Source of the DNA: Forficula auricularia
Taxonomy: Eukaryota; Arthropoda; Insecta; Dermaptera; Forficulidae
Length of the DNA stretch: 64,000 nucleotides
Assembly: GCA_024734495.1 (NCBI GenBank)
Contig: JALMQS010000615.1
Location: 1,147,173-1,211,172, forward strand
Direction of reading: 5' to 3'
The notes beneath the pieces were generated by a model that did not search any database, had not been told where the DNA came from, and worked only from the letters and a program-made list of their open reading frames with translations. Positions 33,237-46,489 of this stretch are shown piece after piece. The translations under genes and the position numbers were made by a program. The stretch's first letter is position 1, and every line of letters starts with the position of its first letter.

Positions 33237-33350
33237 CTATATATATATATATATATAGTATATATATATATATATATATGAAAGCATACACCTTTATTTT
33301 AACATTTTTTGAAACCTAAAAGATATATTTATATATATATATATAGGTAT
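33237..33350. repeat. (TA)n microsatellites
   Basis: Two TA runs lie within an imperfect inverted repeat (aaaagatatatttat and relatives). Confidence 0.7.
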
Positions 33351-33789
33351 AATTAAGGCTAATATTTATAAAATAGAAGTTAGTTTCGATAAAGCAGGTT
33401 GATGTTTGAATCTGGCGGCTTAAGTGGCCCGCCCACTTCTTCTGATTGGATGGCACTAGTAGGACTTTCCTGTATCCAAAAATATGGTACCCTGAAAACA
33501 GCACACTCTAGCGAGAAAAAGTAAACTACATAAAGCGCATAATATTAAAATGCGTAAATTATTTAAAATCGATCTTATTAAATCATATATAACATTAAAC
33601 GGACACAATATATATTTTTTCCATGGCGCTCAAGTTTTTTTTTAATTTTGCCGGTAGCTGAAAGTCGGATTTGACTGCAAGATTTCCATTTTGCTCGCAT
33701 GGTGACGCTCAAATTCACGAGACCAAAAACGGTTTGCTTTTCTATTGTATTTTGACCAAGGAGCTAAGGAGGAACAGCTAGGCTAGAAA

Positions 33790-34400
33790 AGCAGGAGTTA
33801 AGGAATTCCGCTACCTAGGAAGTAAAATAACATGGGATGGGAGGAGCAAAAACGAAATTAAATCAAGAATTGCCCAAGCAAAAATGGGGTTTAATTCAAA
33901 ACAAAAACTACTATGCTCCTCCTCAATCAGCTTAGCAAACAGAAAGTTGCTATTGAAGACATATGTATGGAGCATAGCCATGTACGGGTGTGAAACCTGG
34001 ACAATTGGAAAAGCGGAGAGAAAGAGATTGGAGGCTTTCGAAATGTGGTGCTACAGAAGAATGATGAATATCAAATGGATGGATAAAATTACAAATGAAA
34101 GTTCTTGGAAGAATCAGGAGAAGAAGAACCTTGTGGAAGAGTCTGAAGAAGAGAAGAGGTCAGATGATGGGGCACACACTGAGACATGGGGGACTGCTTA
34201 GGGATATCTTGGAGGGGAGGTGGGAAAGAAAGGGGAAGGGGAAGACCCAGATTAGAATATTTCAACCAAATAATTGGGGATATGGGATGCCAGACATTTA
34301 GAGAGGTTAAACAGCTGGCGGGGGACAGAGTCAGTGGAGACGGATTGTTGCATCAAACCAGTCTTAGGACTGTATACTCAATGATGATGATGAGAAAAGC
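33790..34400 (+). pseudogene. C-terminal fragment of an RTE-like LINE
   Basis: It encodes FRYLGSKITWDGRSKNEIKS, then LLKTYVWSIAMYGCETWTIG and a KGKGKTQ/GRPRLEYF tail motif, spread over three frames by indels near 34095 and 34250. It ends in a TGATGATGATGA-type tail. It is a 5'-truncated copy; 34401-35776 holds no gene I can support. Confidence 0.75.
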
Positions 34401-35776
34401 GGGAGTGGGGGTGTCTCCCTCAGGACGGGCATTTCCCCTCCAGCCGCCATCTTGCGATTGGTACAAGGCCTTCTCTTCCCATCTGAACGTATGTTAATAG
34501 TATCCATCTTTAAGACAGTTCTTTTTATTATTAACAGTGATAAAAAACAAGTTTGATTTTCTTCATATATTTTTTGTTTTTTATTAAAATTGTTTATGTT
34601 TTAGATTAGACTGTATATATTTTAATTTTCCTTTAAAACAATAAACTAGTTTCAAGTTTTTTGACACTAGAGTTAGTTTAATTGACGCACTTTACGGGTA
34701 TTTATTCTATTTCTCGTGTTCCAAATATTAATTCGTCAAAATTTTCTTACAATTGTACCTGATTTAAAAACTATATTTTAGTTATTTTTATAATATGTAT
34801 TTAAAAATTGTTGAATAACCCATTCATGTGTTTAATTGTTTTTCGCTTTTTCTTACAATTGTACCTGATTTAAAAAACTATATTTTTGGTATTTTTATAA
34901 TATATATTTAAATTTTTTATTTGTTTTATAACTTTATTAATTCTTAATCTTTGAATTGTGTAAAAAACATTGGTTTAATAAATAAATAAAAATTGATTTG
35001 CTCATCCATATAATTTTACCATACACCTATTTCCTCCCTTATATTTAGTATTTAATAAAAAAATATTTAATCTTTTACGAAGGAACCCTCCCTTCAGTTT
35101 AGATTAGATTTCGAACCCTATTGTTCTGCCCCCTTTTAGAATGTTCCTATAAAAAAAATTTCAGACAAAAGTTGTAGAGGTTAATTATCAGAATATTAGG
35201 TATCTGCAACCAAATTGGTATCAGGCATATTAACGTTGTCATGAATTTTTTAAGATTTCAATCACCCACCATTTGCAACCCTTTTGGGGCTGAAGTCACT
35301 CAAAAACTACTCCTGTTCTTTGCTTACATTCAAGCACTGTAATGTTAGAGCCAAATTTTATTGCAACTCGGTTGAATGTTGGGCGGCCTGCAGCGAACAT
35401 ACGAAGAAATTTTAGGGATGGCTATATGGCCATACACGTATGTTCTCTCGAAACCCACCTAATGAATGGCGTACGAGTGCAGCTCTTCTTTTTGTTTTAT
35501 CAAATTTTTGCTGAAAGTGAAGCTATTTAAATTCATTGCAGCTCTAAGAAATAACATTTTTGAATATTTATTTATATATATATGTTCTATTTAAGAACCT
35601 TTTTATTTGCAGTGATGTTATAGTTTAAACTAGCATAGATAGTAGCATTGCTCTTATGGGCATCTCTCTAATTCTTTCCAATTGCAAGATGGCGGCCGGT
35701 GACGTCAGGTGGAGACGCTTTCTCGAGCTAGCCTTCCCTCCCTACCTCCCTGGTATATACAGTATTTGCTGTACCA

Positions 35777-36150
35777 TCCCTATCCGCTTTATCTATTCAA
35801 GTGAGGATTTGAGCGCTAAAATTCAAATAAATAAAAATTGTGTTATTAATATTTTAAAAGCAAGTAAATATTTAGTTTCTTCTTTTTTGGGCATAACTGA
35901 TTGAGTAAGAATTATATAGGTGAATATGATAGAAAGTGGTAAAAGTATAAAATTGTCAGAAATAATTATTTTGAAATTCCCGCTAGTAATCACCGTCTCA
36001 GTTAAATCATGAATATTGTCATAAAAAATAAATAAATAAAATATTTTAGCTGTGTATTAAATTTAGACATTTTTATATTGATTCTTTGGACAAGTATGAG
36101 TAAAATATGCATGAAAAATGTCAAGATAACACGATAACAGAGTCCTTTGC
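35777..36150 (+). repeat. dispersed repeat, copy 2 (empty site)
   Basis: Nearly identical to 26537-26906 and continuous across the TAA at 36134-36136, where copy 1 carries the 3.2-kb insertion. Confidence 0.8.
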
Positions 36151-36364
36151 TGTACCTAAGCCCAGGGTGAAATTGAGTGCAGGGCGCGCGTAGTAGAGAT
36201 CCAGCAGAGGCTTATTTTTGTTTAACACTAACAATTATTATAAATACTTGACTGTAATTTCTTCATAAATACACAGCAAAACTAAGCCAAATCTATTTTT
36301 AAATTTTAATCTTTCTTTAACTCACTGCTACGAGGGCCCTTCGCTCAATTTGCGCCCGGGCTAA

Positions 36365-36474
36365 GGGCCGGAACTTTCAGTGCCTGTCATCTGATTGGCT
36401 ATTCCAGTCCCTCCATTTACCATCTACCCTTTGTTAGTTGTAAAAATCTTTACTTTGCGACATACAACCGGCCC
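36365..36474. mobile_element. Harbinger-type MITE, copy 2
   Basis: TAA duplications flank a short copy. The left terminal repeat is reduced to GGGCCGG while the right keeps the full length. Confidence 0.75.
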
Positions 36475-36659
36475 TAAGTCTGCCCAAAATAAAAGTCGTA
36501 GTTTAATGGGTTTTTTGGCTTCGCTAAGATTACATAGACTTATTTATTCCTTAAGAAGTCTCTTTCGTCCGAAATTTACGAAATATTCAAACATTTTTCA
36601 CAATCCTTCGCTGTCAAATTTGATATCTAGACATACCAAGTTCGGAAAAGAAAGGGCGA

Positions 36660-37190
36660 CGCACCGCGGCCATGTATATATATTTACACGAACCATTTCG
36701 AGCTACTTTGACCCTCTTAACTCAAAAACTATTAGACTTAGACACGGGAAATTTCGCATGCCTAATAAGGCCCACTGGAACACCTAGAATCCCAAATTTC
36801 ATGAATAAACCTATTATAGTTCTTGAGTTATTAAGCTCTGAAAAGTGCCATTTTTAACACTGACTGACTGACTGACATAACAAAAGCCTGAAGTGGTTCC
36901 GCTGATCCTAGAATGCTGAAATTTGGCATACTGGTAGAGTTTAGGCTACAATTAAAGGAAAAAATCGAAAAAATGAAACTTTCCCTTTTTTAGGACCTAA
37001 ATTGAAGGGGTGAAATTTATTATGGGCTTAATTAACATTTATAGTGAAAATACAATCAAGCTAGAATGCTGAAATTTGGCATACTAGTAAAGCTTGGCAC
37101 ATTAATAAAGGAGAAAATTGAAAAACCGTAACTTTCCCTTCTTCGGGCCCGAAATGAAGGGGTGAAATTGATAAAAAACCGACCGGGTTT
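36660..37190 (+). repeat. unclassified repeat with two tandem ~130-bp units
   Basis: The block agaatgctgaaatttggcat occurs at about 36910 and 37061, each followed by similar sequence, after a (GACT)n run. No protein is recognised. Confidence 0.5.
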
Positions 37191-37210
37191 TTAACAGATA
37201 TTTTATGAGA

Positions 37211-37449
37211 AATTGAGTGAATATTGATGAGGCAGTCCAAAAAAGAAGATAATTTATACTATCTTTTTATTCATAAACCGACGTTTCGGAGGCTATTCCC
37301 TCCTTCTTCAGGGTTTTGAAAAGTCAGTGAAGGAAATCAAACCCATGAAGAAGGAGGGAATAGCCTCCGAAACGTCGGTTTATGAATAAAAAGATAGTAT
37401 AAATTATCTTCTTTTTTGGACTGCCTCATCAATATATCCACTCAATTTC
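37211..37449. mobile_element. Penelope-type foldback with paired hammerhead-like cores
   Basis: Arms of about 100 bp flank a short loop. The left arm on the minus strand has CTGAAGA, stem II GGAG/CTCC and GAAACGTC (37311-37280). The right arm on the plus strand has ATGAAGA in place of CTGAAGA, so it is damaged. Confidence 0.65.
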
Positions 37450-37572
37450 ACTTATCAGTCCGTCTCCAAAAATTACTTCAATCTTTTATGAGAAATATTT
37501 AATAATTATTAATTTAAATGTTTAAATGTAATTATTTTGATAAATTAAAGAATAAAACTTTTCAAAAATTAA

Positions 37573-38079
37573 TCATATCTGTCCAAAAACAAAAATGTGA
37601 AAAAGGGGCCAAGTTCGGTACAAACGGCTTCGCCGACAAGAGTTAAGATCTAAACGGGTACCAAGTTCCAAAGCAGTTGTTTAAATCATAGCTATAGGAA
37701 TGTACAACGTTCTTCAATTTATTTAAAAAAATTGTTACGTTCTTTGATATTAAATTTATAACTTGGCAAGTTTTATATTCAACTAAATTGTTTGTAGTAT
37801 AAAATATAACAACCAGCAAAGCTAAATTTTTAGCTTGTATTAAATATCATCACGTTAAACGTAAGCTATTGACTAACTTGCCAAGTTATAAATCTAATAT
37901 CAAAGAACGGAAGAAATTTTCTTTTAAATCAATTGAAGAACGTTGTACATTCATATAGCTATGATTTAAGCAACTGCTATGGAACTTGGTACCCGTTTAG
38001 ATCTCAACTCTTTTGTCAGCGAAGCCGTTTGTACCGAACTTGGCCCCTTTTTCACATTTATGTTTTTGGACAGATAATT
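37573..38079. repeat. 510-bp foldback element
   Basis: Two arms of about 210 bp, from atctgtccaaaaac to its complement, including ccaagttcggtacaaacgg and its inverse, enclose an 80-bp centre. It is MITE-like with no frame. 38080-39230 shows no gene. Confidence 0.75.
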
Positions 38080-39245
38080 AAACCTAACAAAATAAATTTG
38101 ATTAGGTATCTCTAATATGACTTCTAAAGATTCAAAATCCCTTCCATTATCAATCTTTTCCGACTTCTACATTTTTCACTCATCGTTTAAGAACTGTCAC
38201 CAAAAGTTCCTTAGACTCCATCGTCCCCTTCATTTTATGATGATGTTGAAATTCGACCTTAATTACAGATGTTGCACATTCTTAATGTAACTTCTTTTTG
38301 TATTTTTATCTTTTAAAAAATACTAGACCACTAACTTTTAACTTCCATGTGGATGGATCTTAATCGATTAAAATGGTGAAGCTTGGGGTACCTTGGCAGA
38401 TATTAGATTTGCAAAAGCAGGTCTCGCGGTCTTATAGTTGGCGAGCATGTGAGTGATCATTTGGGTATAGACTGGTGGGAAGCCCACATCTAAACGTAAC
38501 GCCAGACATTCTCGGGATTCGCCGAGTAACGATCGACTACTAGACGAATGCCAATTAGTGTGGATGTGTTGCTCGCTGCTTGCCGAGAGCCAATATCCGG
38601 ATACAGGCTGATGATTTGCCTCTGGAGAACGCCCAAGTTCTCATCTTCAGAATCGACTTACTGAATGTGTTCGACGAAATGGACAGCACCTCACTGACGT
38701 AATTTTTTTAAAAGTTATGACTAATAATAAAATTTCCACTCTTGTAGAATACATTTTCAGTATCAAATAAAGTTTTGTAAGTTTCTTTCATTTTTTCTAA
38801 TTATTTCAAATTTCCCGTTTCTCTGCGCCACCCTGTATTATGAGATTATGATTAATCCAGAAAGAGGCATTTCAAGTAATTGGCTTGTGATGATGATAAA
38901 GTTAGAAGTGGGAAGCGTCGCACTACAGACCACATTCAAAACATTAATTAATTCAATTTATTACTTTGCTAGAAATTCATGTATCAGTGGTTAATAAAAT
39001 AATCGAATAAATATTATATTTTGTTGAAATATTTACAAAATATTCCTAGATATAATTTTTTCATTTAATAAAATCACATTAAAAAAAATCAAATTTTCAA
39101 GCTTATCTGGCTTCAGTATCAAAAATTGTCAGAGATCATGATCACATTCCATCTGTCTTTGTTCCATTCACAATTTGTCTTGGTTAGTTAAATCCTTCAC
39201 CTCGCGCTTCATGCTTAGAAAGGAATAGTTGACAATAGAAATATT

Positions 39246-39427
39246 TTTTTTTTTTTTGGCTTTTCGGCCATGGTAGCCATAAGCCATTTACGATACTATT
39301 TATTTTTATTTTTAAATTTGTCTCTACCTCGGGGGTCAGATTTTAGCCGGATGCCTCGAGCCGGATTCGAACTCGGGTCCTCTTGGTTAGCTGGCTGACA
39401 TGCTACCGCCTAGCCTACCCGACCCCC
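39246..39427 (-). mobile_element. tRNA-derived SINE with 14-bp target duplication
   Basis: ACAATAGAAATATT flanks both sides (39232-39245, 39428-39441). On the minus strand a tRNA-like head has an A-box region (TAGGCTAGGCGGTAGCATG) and a B-box (GAGTTCGAATCC). The body runs to a poly-A tail. A truncated second copy is at 50752. Confidence 0.85.
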
Positions 39428-39669
39428 ACAATAGAAATATTGAATATTTATAAAAGCTGATAAGTAAACATTTATCTCTAGATAACTGTTAATGAAATAA
39501 TTTCTGTTCTATAAAAGATGACCAAGTAATAATAAACGGATTTATTTGAATGTTTACTTACTATTTTACAAGGAGAAAAATGATTTTTTTTAAATTGTAA
39601 AACCATGTAAAATCAATTTAAAGCTCTGAAGATGATATAATAAAAGATCAAAAGCTTGGAAATGAACAA

Positions 39670-40690
39670 ATATATATGATTTCTAGAAACTGGAACCCTC
39701 TTTCCGCGTCCGTCTTTACGGCGATATATCAAGTGTATGCATATGAAATGAGCCTTTTACGATAGATGGTAGTATAGGTTATGTTTATTTTGAACGAACC
39801 ATAACCTTATTATTTTTTCATTGCTTTGGGATCTGTCAACAACGTTCAGTGTTGAAAATTTGATTTGCACTACAATATAAAAAATTTTCGTGTTAAAAAT
39901 CTCGAATTTTGTGCCTACAGCATACGATATGCGGACAGCATTAATTTTTTGTTAATCATTTAAAGAAAAACGCGGCAGAATCTTAACGAATGCTTGAAGA
40001 AGCTTATGGTAGTCACGCTCTAACATTAGCAACATGCAAAAGATGGTTTCAACGATGACGATGGGATGACGATGGATCCAGAAAGATGTCGTCTATCATG
40101 AGCTATTGAAACCTGATGAAACTGTAAATGCTAAACGCTACCAACAAGAATTAATTGATTTGAACCGTGTATTCCAGGAAAAACAGCAACATAAAGTGAT
40201 TTTCCTTCATGGCAATGCTCCTTCAAATAAAGCAAAAACAGTTCAGGATACGCTGGAAGCACTCAACTGGAAATTGCTACCCCATGCGGCTTACTCACCA
40301 GACCTGGCTCCTTCCGACTACCACCTGTTTTCGTCGATGGGCCCCGCACTTCAAAACTTACGAAAAAGTCGAAAAATGGGTCAATGAATGGTTTTCTTCC
40401 AAGGACCAGCAGTTTTTTGGAAGGGGATCCACCAATTTCCAGAAAGGTGGTTAAAATGTGTAGAAAGTGATGGAGAGTACTTTGAATAACATATTTTTTC
40501 TTTCCTATTTAAAAAAGTGTTTTATTTTGATAAAAACGGCTCATTTCATATGCACACACCTGGTATAACCATTATCTTTTAAGACCCGCACTTCAACTCG
40601 GACCCAATTCCTGAAATTTCTTCTTTTCTTGATGCAGGAGGCAGGTGTCCACTCCGAACTATAGAGGCTGCACTTTTTTGGTGCGTATTA
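39670..40690 (+). repeat. LINE 3'-end copy split by a mariner
   Basis: 39680-39726 (ggaaccctctttcc block) and 40566-40690 (ending ttggtgcg and an A-rich tail) are the two halves of one LINE tail of the 51.3-kb family. Confidence 0.65.
39729..40563 (+). mobile_element. mariner with deleted and mutated transposase
   Basis: Termini TCAAGTGTATGCATATGAAA and, inverted, CCAGGTGTGTGCATATGAAA are flanked by TA. The frame at 40106-40387 covers VNAKRYQQELIDLN and LPHAAYSPDLAPSDYHLFSS. The usual HDN at the second catalytic Asp reads HGN. A helix-turn-helix remnant lies before an internal deletion near 40055, and a frame shift follows at about 40370. Confidence 0.85.
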
Positions 40691-42750
40691 TAAAAATAAA
40701 AAAACTATTAGATTAATGTATTAATTTCCTTAACATGAATATTTTTTACTGTCAATCAACAAGTCTCAACACCCGATGTAAAACTGCTTTTTTATTGCGA
40801 ATTTTCCTAGATAAACACCACAAACCCCTGATATTTCACCTCCTATTGCAAGACTAAATTTCCCGAAATGTTTAAATAAATAAATAAATTACTGATTCGA
40901 CATATCGGCGAATGGCCCTTGTAGGGCAAGCTACGATCATTTTTCTACATCTCAGTAACTAGAAATCCCAAGTGTCTTGGGATTTTAATTAAAAAAATAT
41001 TTTCCAAAAAAAAAAAATATAGCCGATGTAAAAATCTGCCTTTATATAAAACAGGTTACTTTTCTATATATGTGCGTACTTGTTGAATTCAATTTAATTA
41101 TCTTTTGTTTTAAAAAATTACTAAGTCATGTGTTCGAAAATATGTAGGTAAAGTTAGAATGAATAAAATACAAAACATTATTTTTTAAGAGATTTTATTT
41201 TATATATTCTATAGAATAAGAAGATATAATCAATTACAAAATATTGAATAACATATGAAAGAATAACATTATATTAAAACGGGGGAAAAATACGGAGATA
41301 AGCTTCTATGAGATAATTAGTACTATGTTCGTCAAAAAAAGCTTAATAGTTTGTATAAGACAAAAATTTTAATAATTGATGTTCAATGAACTTATATGTA
41401 GTACAAGACTAGTTTTTTAAAGATATTCGCTCCTAATCTCACCAAAGTAATTTTATAATATATAGTATATGGACATCAATTTTTTATACCATTTTAAGTA
41501 AATTCTACGATTGTTTCACTTTTGAAAAAATATTTATAATCTTAATTATCAAAAAGATTGTTTAAAAGAGGAATATCTTGTTATAAAAATAATTTAAAAA
41601 ATGTATTATATTAATATAAAGTATTTATTTTGGGGGAATATTTATGAATTTTGAGTTTATAAAATTATTTTATTATATCTACTTTGGCAATTATAAATAT
41701 ATATGTTAAATAAAAGATTTTCAAAAGAGTAAAATAAATCTATTTACAGTCTTGGGATTTGTTCATATCAAAATTCTTTAGTATTTTTAAATAAAGGACT
41801 ATATGATTTTACAATGAAAATAAAAAAATATCGTTAAAATCTTGCTCATATTCTTTTCATTAAACTTTAAACTGAAAAAAATCTACTGAATCAAAATATT
41901 TAATTCACATTTCTCTCTTTGGAAATGAGAAGTTCCTTTTATTAGTGGAAATTATAATAAAATATCAAATTATTGAAGAGATTCGAAATTGTATGAAAGT
42001 TTTTATAAAGATTAAGTTTTATTTTATTATTAAATATATAAGAATAAGAATAATGGTGAATATCTAATAATAATTAATTTGGTATTCAAATTTTAAAAAT
42101 ATGAAACTAATAGGTTCATTTATTATAAAAATTGCCTAAATTAAAATCTTACATTTATAAAATAAAAAAATTTAAGTGAATATATAATCTTACTGATATA
42201 TTTTATAAAATTTATCAAATTAAAAAGAAAAAATTAGTGATATGAATGAAAAAAGTGATGTGTAATTATTGGTATAATATAAGGAATATAATTTTCCTAT
42301 TATTTAAAAATAAAAAAAAAAATAAAAAATAATTATTTTGAGAGCTACATTAATGTATATATATTACGATATTATAAGGTAAAGAAATCTAAAATTTTAA
42401 AACGAGAAAAATATTAGAATTATTACTTATATATAAAAGATATAGAAAAAATTAATTAGATAAAAATCTAATCAATTAAAAAAAAATCCATTTTAAATTA
42501 TATGTGCGTCGAAATTTGTCACCTGCATGCATACACTATCAAAAAACTCAATATCAAATTATTTTATTATTAATGATAATTTTTAGAGAAAGCGATAATA
42601 AATACTACCAATAATTATAATAAATTATTATTAAAATATATAAATATTTAAAGCAATTTGAACCGAAAAAGTTAAATAATGTAATCAATAATTTCTTATT
42701 TTAATTCTACATATTTAGAAAATTATTTTATTATTTTTTGAAAAGGAAAA
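40691..42750. other. AT-rich stretch without recognised genes
   Basis: No exon, terminal repeat or frame is supported. Part may be the 3'UTR of BNIP3, whose stop is at 43230 on the minus strand. Confidence 0.4.
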
Positions 42751-42756
42751 ATAAAT

Positions 42757-42835
42757 TGAGCATCCGACGGGATTCGAACCCGTGTCTCTCTCCTTTTGGC
42801 GAAGAGTGCCTTATAATAATATATGTATATGAAAC
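42757..42835 (-). pseudogene. partial tRNA-like sequence
   Basis: The minus strand has a T arm ACGGGTTCGAATCCCGT followed by CGGATGCTC like an acceptor strand. No complementary 5' acceptor or D arm is found upstream, so it is a tRNA fragment or SINE remnant, not a working tRNA. Confidence 0.4.
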
Positions 42836-43229
42836 AACAAACATAGTACCTTTATATAATAGTAAATAGGTATCTAATTTGATATAATCAACTATTTATA
42901 GTCGATGGTATTAAATTATTAAATAATGAGAGCTTGTTTTTAAGAATATTAATTTAAATCTTGTTTAGAAGGACTATAATATTAGAATTGTAAATTTTAT
43001 TAATTTTATTATGAGTGAAAAAATATATAAATTGTATGTTGCATTATAGATTCAAATAAAAATATTTGATAAAAGAAAAATTTATTTTTATTTAAAATAC
43101 ATCAAATTTTAAGTTTTCTAATTTTTACATTATAAGTATAGAAGAAATATTTATTTATTTTTTAATTTTTTTTAATTATTGATAATCGATAATGTATGTT
43201 GGCTGTGACGTTATTTGAGTGGCAAAGAT

Positions 43230-46200
43230 TCAATGGGCAAAAAAGGCTGCTCGCCTAGTGAGCCAGATTCCTAATCCCGCTCCCAAAATAACGCTTAGTA
43301 CATTACTCACAACAAGAGTATATAAAACCTCCCTAGCAAATAGTTTGGATCCTCCCAAACGAGCTTGGCGAATGGATAAACAGACTCGTCGTTTTGTAGT
43401 TGGACGATGAGGATGAGAAAAGGACCATCCTGTCTTGGGAGGGAGATGATCAGGACGAGATGAATACTGCATTCCAGACCAATCCATTTCAGTTAGAGAT
43501 TGTAAATCAATTCCCTAAAGAGATGATGAATAAAATGCATAAATTTGTTTTATTATCAGATGTAATTTAAAATTTATAAATTAATTAATAAAGTAAAGGG
43601 AGTGTAGTTTCACAATGAATGAAATAAAACTCAAAGAGGTTTATACAGACTCAATATATTTCAGATTATTAGTCCATCATCAGGAGTTTACAGATTAAAA
43701 ACTAAAAACTCTACACTCCCTTTACTTTATTAAATAATATCATATTTCACCTAAAACCCACACCACTTTCCCTAAGTAAAAAAATAAAATTTATAAAAGA
43801 TTTTTAATGAAAATAGAGTAAGCTCGCTTATTTATTGCTACTGATCGATTGCAAAAAAGTCAAATTCTAAAATTTAGATTATATAAAAATTTTGACTTGA
43901 AAATCAATGTTAATTAGAAAATTTTTATTAGATAACTCTATATTTGTCTATTGGGATTGGTGACGTTTTCTTGGAAAAACGAAGTAACAAAAAGTGAATG
44001 AAATAGTTTAAAAAGTATCTCAGTATTTAGAATTGTATTATACCTCTGGATTTTCATCAGGTTCTGCCGGACTATTCGGGGGTGATTTAGGACTGTCTCT
44101 TTGAGATGAAGCCAATGAATGTTGGTTGGATTCTCTTTGAGCCTCTCGTAAAAGACGAAGACATTCATCACCAGGAGGAAATCCCATTCCAATGTATGAA
44201 CGTTGAGTATCAACATTCACCCATGATTCTGTGAAATGAATTTGATTATAATTATAATTGTAAATGAAAATAATTATTCAATAGAATAAAGTTTATTTTT
44301 ATTTATCTGAATAGTATATATTATGAAAAAATAATTGTTTGTATTATTGAATTAAATGAGTATAATTCTTTTATAAAAAACAATTTCAAAACGTTTATTA
44401 AATTGAGTTGATTAACTTTAGCCTGAACCCAAAGACTTTACAAATTAATGGAGATTGGTTGTAAGTTCCACCCCCCCCCCCCCTGGAATGACTCCCCTTT
44501 CAACCTATTATCTAAAAAAAAAATATTTTAAAAATAAACAAAATATTTATCTAGGCAACGCAGAGATTTCCTATTCCAGCCTAATTTCAACCAACCCTTG
44601 CTTTTCCTATCTCTAAATGGAAAGAAGAGTTATCAAACCCCCATCCCCAAAAGAGACAAAAAATTAAGCTGACGTGTTATGATGTGGCCATCCACTTGAC
44701 TTTACCATACAACCTGGCCCCTAAAATTATTTATAATCATGTAGGGGGGTTAGTTTTTGCATTTTTATGCTTCTGGTATCCCACTGATTATGTATACAAA
44801 ATTTGGTTGAGTTTGGTAAATGGCCAAGATTTTCATTTTTTGACCCTATACCCCCCCCCCCATTTTGGGCGGTTAGTTTTTACATTTTTAGACTTCTGGG
44901 GGTCCACTGATTATGTATACAAAATTTGGTTGAGTTTGCTCAAACGGCCTAGATTTTTAATTTTTAACACCCCCTCCACCCCCCCCCTTAATTTTGGGTC
45001 GATATGCACCAAAATCTAATCAGTTCTTAATCTCAATAGACCAAAATTACGTGTGAAATTTGGTTTCGATATTCACACTAGTTTTTGAGCTAGCTCGTCC
45101 ACAAAAATTTGGAAACGCACAAACTAACGGACAACCAGACAGACTAACAGACATTTTGACAAAACAATTATTATCTCGAAAAATATAATTTTTTCGATGT
45201 TCACTTATTAGAGCTTTTTTGTGGAGCGAAATGCCAGGGTTTAGCTCAATTTTTTTAATCAAAATAGTTTCAGCCGTTTTTTAGATATTTCGAAAAAAAA
45301 GAGGGAAAAAAACACTTTTTTCATGCACGATTACAATACTTGTCCATACCCTGTATGGTAAAGTAAAAAGAACCAAAAAGCTTCAAATTCGTAAGAAAGC
45401 TTTTTGTTTACCCACCAGACTTCAAAGAGCAAACAAATAAATACTATTTATACGCATAAGTTATATACCTAATATGAATGCGACAAGTTTTTTAAGGTGG
45501 TATTTTAAAGTTAATTAAGTTTTGAAAATCCCAATTATAAATATAAATTGATCGAAGGAGGAATGTCTTCATGGGAGTTCATTGTCTTCGAACTAAGACT
45601 GAGCCTTATATTTTAAAGCAGTTGTTATTTATTTATTTTTTCTACCTGTTTATTCTAAATAGATATTGTAAACATAATAAGCAACAAAGACTTAAAGAGC
45701 AATACAGATCTCATCTTCTTTTATATTGTTAGTTAAGCAATTTTTTATTTTTTTTTATTTTTTATTACAAATGTTCAAGCTATTTTTGAGAAATTTTAAA
45801 AGTAAAAAAAAGCCATTCTGTAATGGAAATTCATCCAACCCTTGTTATACCACCAGTTTACTTAATAGTAATTAAAAAAATAATTTACTTTGAATATAAA
45901 TATTTAGATATAAGCTAATTTATTTATAATTCCAAATTATAATTCAACATATTTTGTCATTTAATAAGTAAATTTAAATATTATTAGTGATAATATTATT
46001 TTCAATATTTTAACGATTGTGCGATTTAATAAAATTATAGAATATAATGGATTCCTTTTTAATAAATTTTAAAAATTGATTAGAATTTTATTTTATATTT
46101 TATAAAATATAAAAGTAATAATTGGAATAATAATTGTAGAGATGATGAAAATTTGATTCTTAATTGCATTTTTTTTAATACTTTATTTGTGATTCAAATT

Positions 46201-46484
46201 AAAAAAAAATTTTTTTTACTTAAATACGCAATAACGAAAATTTTTTTGAAGAAATGATTAGTAAATAAAAAACGTAAATAAATTATTGACCAAACAAAAT
46301 CATTTTTTAAGAAAATATACAATAAATGAATATTTTCCTAAACAAAGAAAGTGATAAGATAATTCCAATGACAGTTGACAACATAACATCAAATCCAAAA
46401 TGCACGTAGCATTCAAAGAATATAAAAATAATAATTCTCACCTCCAAGAATATCCTCATTAGTGGATTTTGGTGTGGATGTCAT
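43230..46484 (-). CDS. BNIP3: BNIP3-family mitophagy receptor
   Basis: This outer mitochondrial membrane protein recruits Atg8/LC3 for mitophagy. Exons (minus) are 46484-46442, 44228-44044 and 43514-43230, all GT-AG, 513 nt in total, 170 aa plus stop. The N terminus has an LC3-interacting motif WVNV (residues 17-20) in the context LGESWVNVD, as in vertebrate BNIP3. Next comes a BH3-like segment (DECLRLLREAQRES) and a Ser/Pro-rich acidic linker. The conserved MDWSGMQYSSRPDHLPPKTG and FSHPHR block follows. One C-terminal membrane helix (REVLYTLVVSNVLSVILGAG, LGIWLTRR) has the small-residue GxxxG-type dimer face; the vertebrate membrane His is Asn here. Intron 1 contains the 44699 element and intron 2 a Penelope fragment. 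Confidence 0.93.
43596..43760 (-). repeat. Penelope-type terminal fragment in BNIP3 intron 2
   Basis: The minus strand carries CTGATGA, a weak stem II, and GAAATATATTGAGTC (43683-43648). Flanking blocks gagtgtag and its inverse give a short foldback. Confidence 0.5.
44699..45364 (+). mobile_element. unclassified TIR element, copy 1, in BNIP3 intron 1
   Basis: Termini ACTTTACCATACA and TGTATGGTAAAGT are inverted repeats. The right end also forms a hairpin CCATAC-cct-GTATGG. The interior has C-rich runs and two tandem blocks around tgattatgtatacaaaattt. A related sequence lies at 11329-11570. No transposase is seen. Confidence 0.6.
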
Positions 46485-46489
46485 TATGA

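Noticed and set aside
34186..34497. 103-codon plus-strand frame near 34.2 kb as a separate gene
   Set aside because: It is a frame-shifted part of the RTE-like LINE tail followed by noncoding sequence.
42757..42835. Possible functional tRNA gene on the minus strand
   Set aside because: Only a T arm and an acceptor-like end are present. The anticodon loop lacks U33 and there is no D arm or 5' acceptor strand.
43219..43410. 63-codon plus-strand frame over BNIP3 exon 3
   Set aside because: It is antisense to a well supported exon and has no family likeness.
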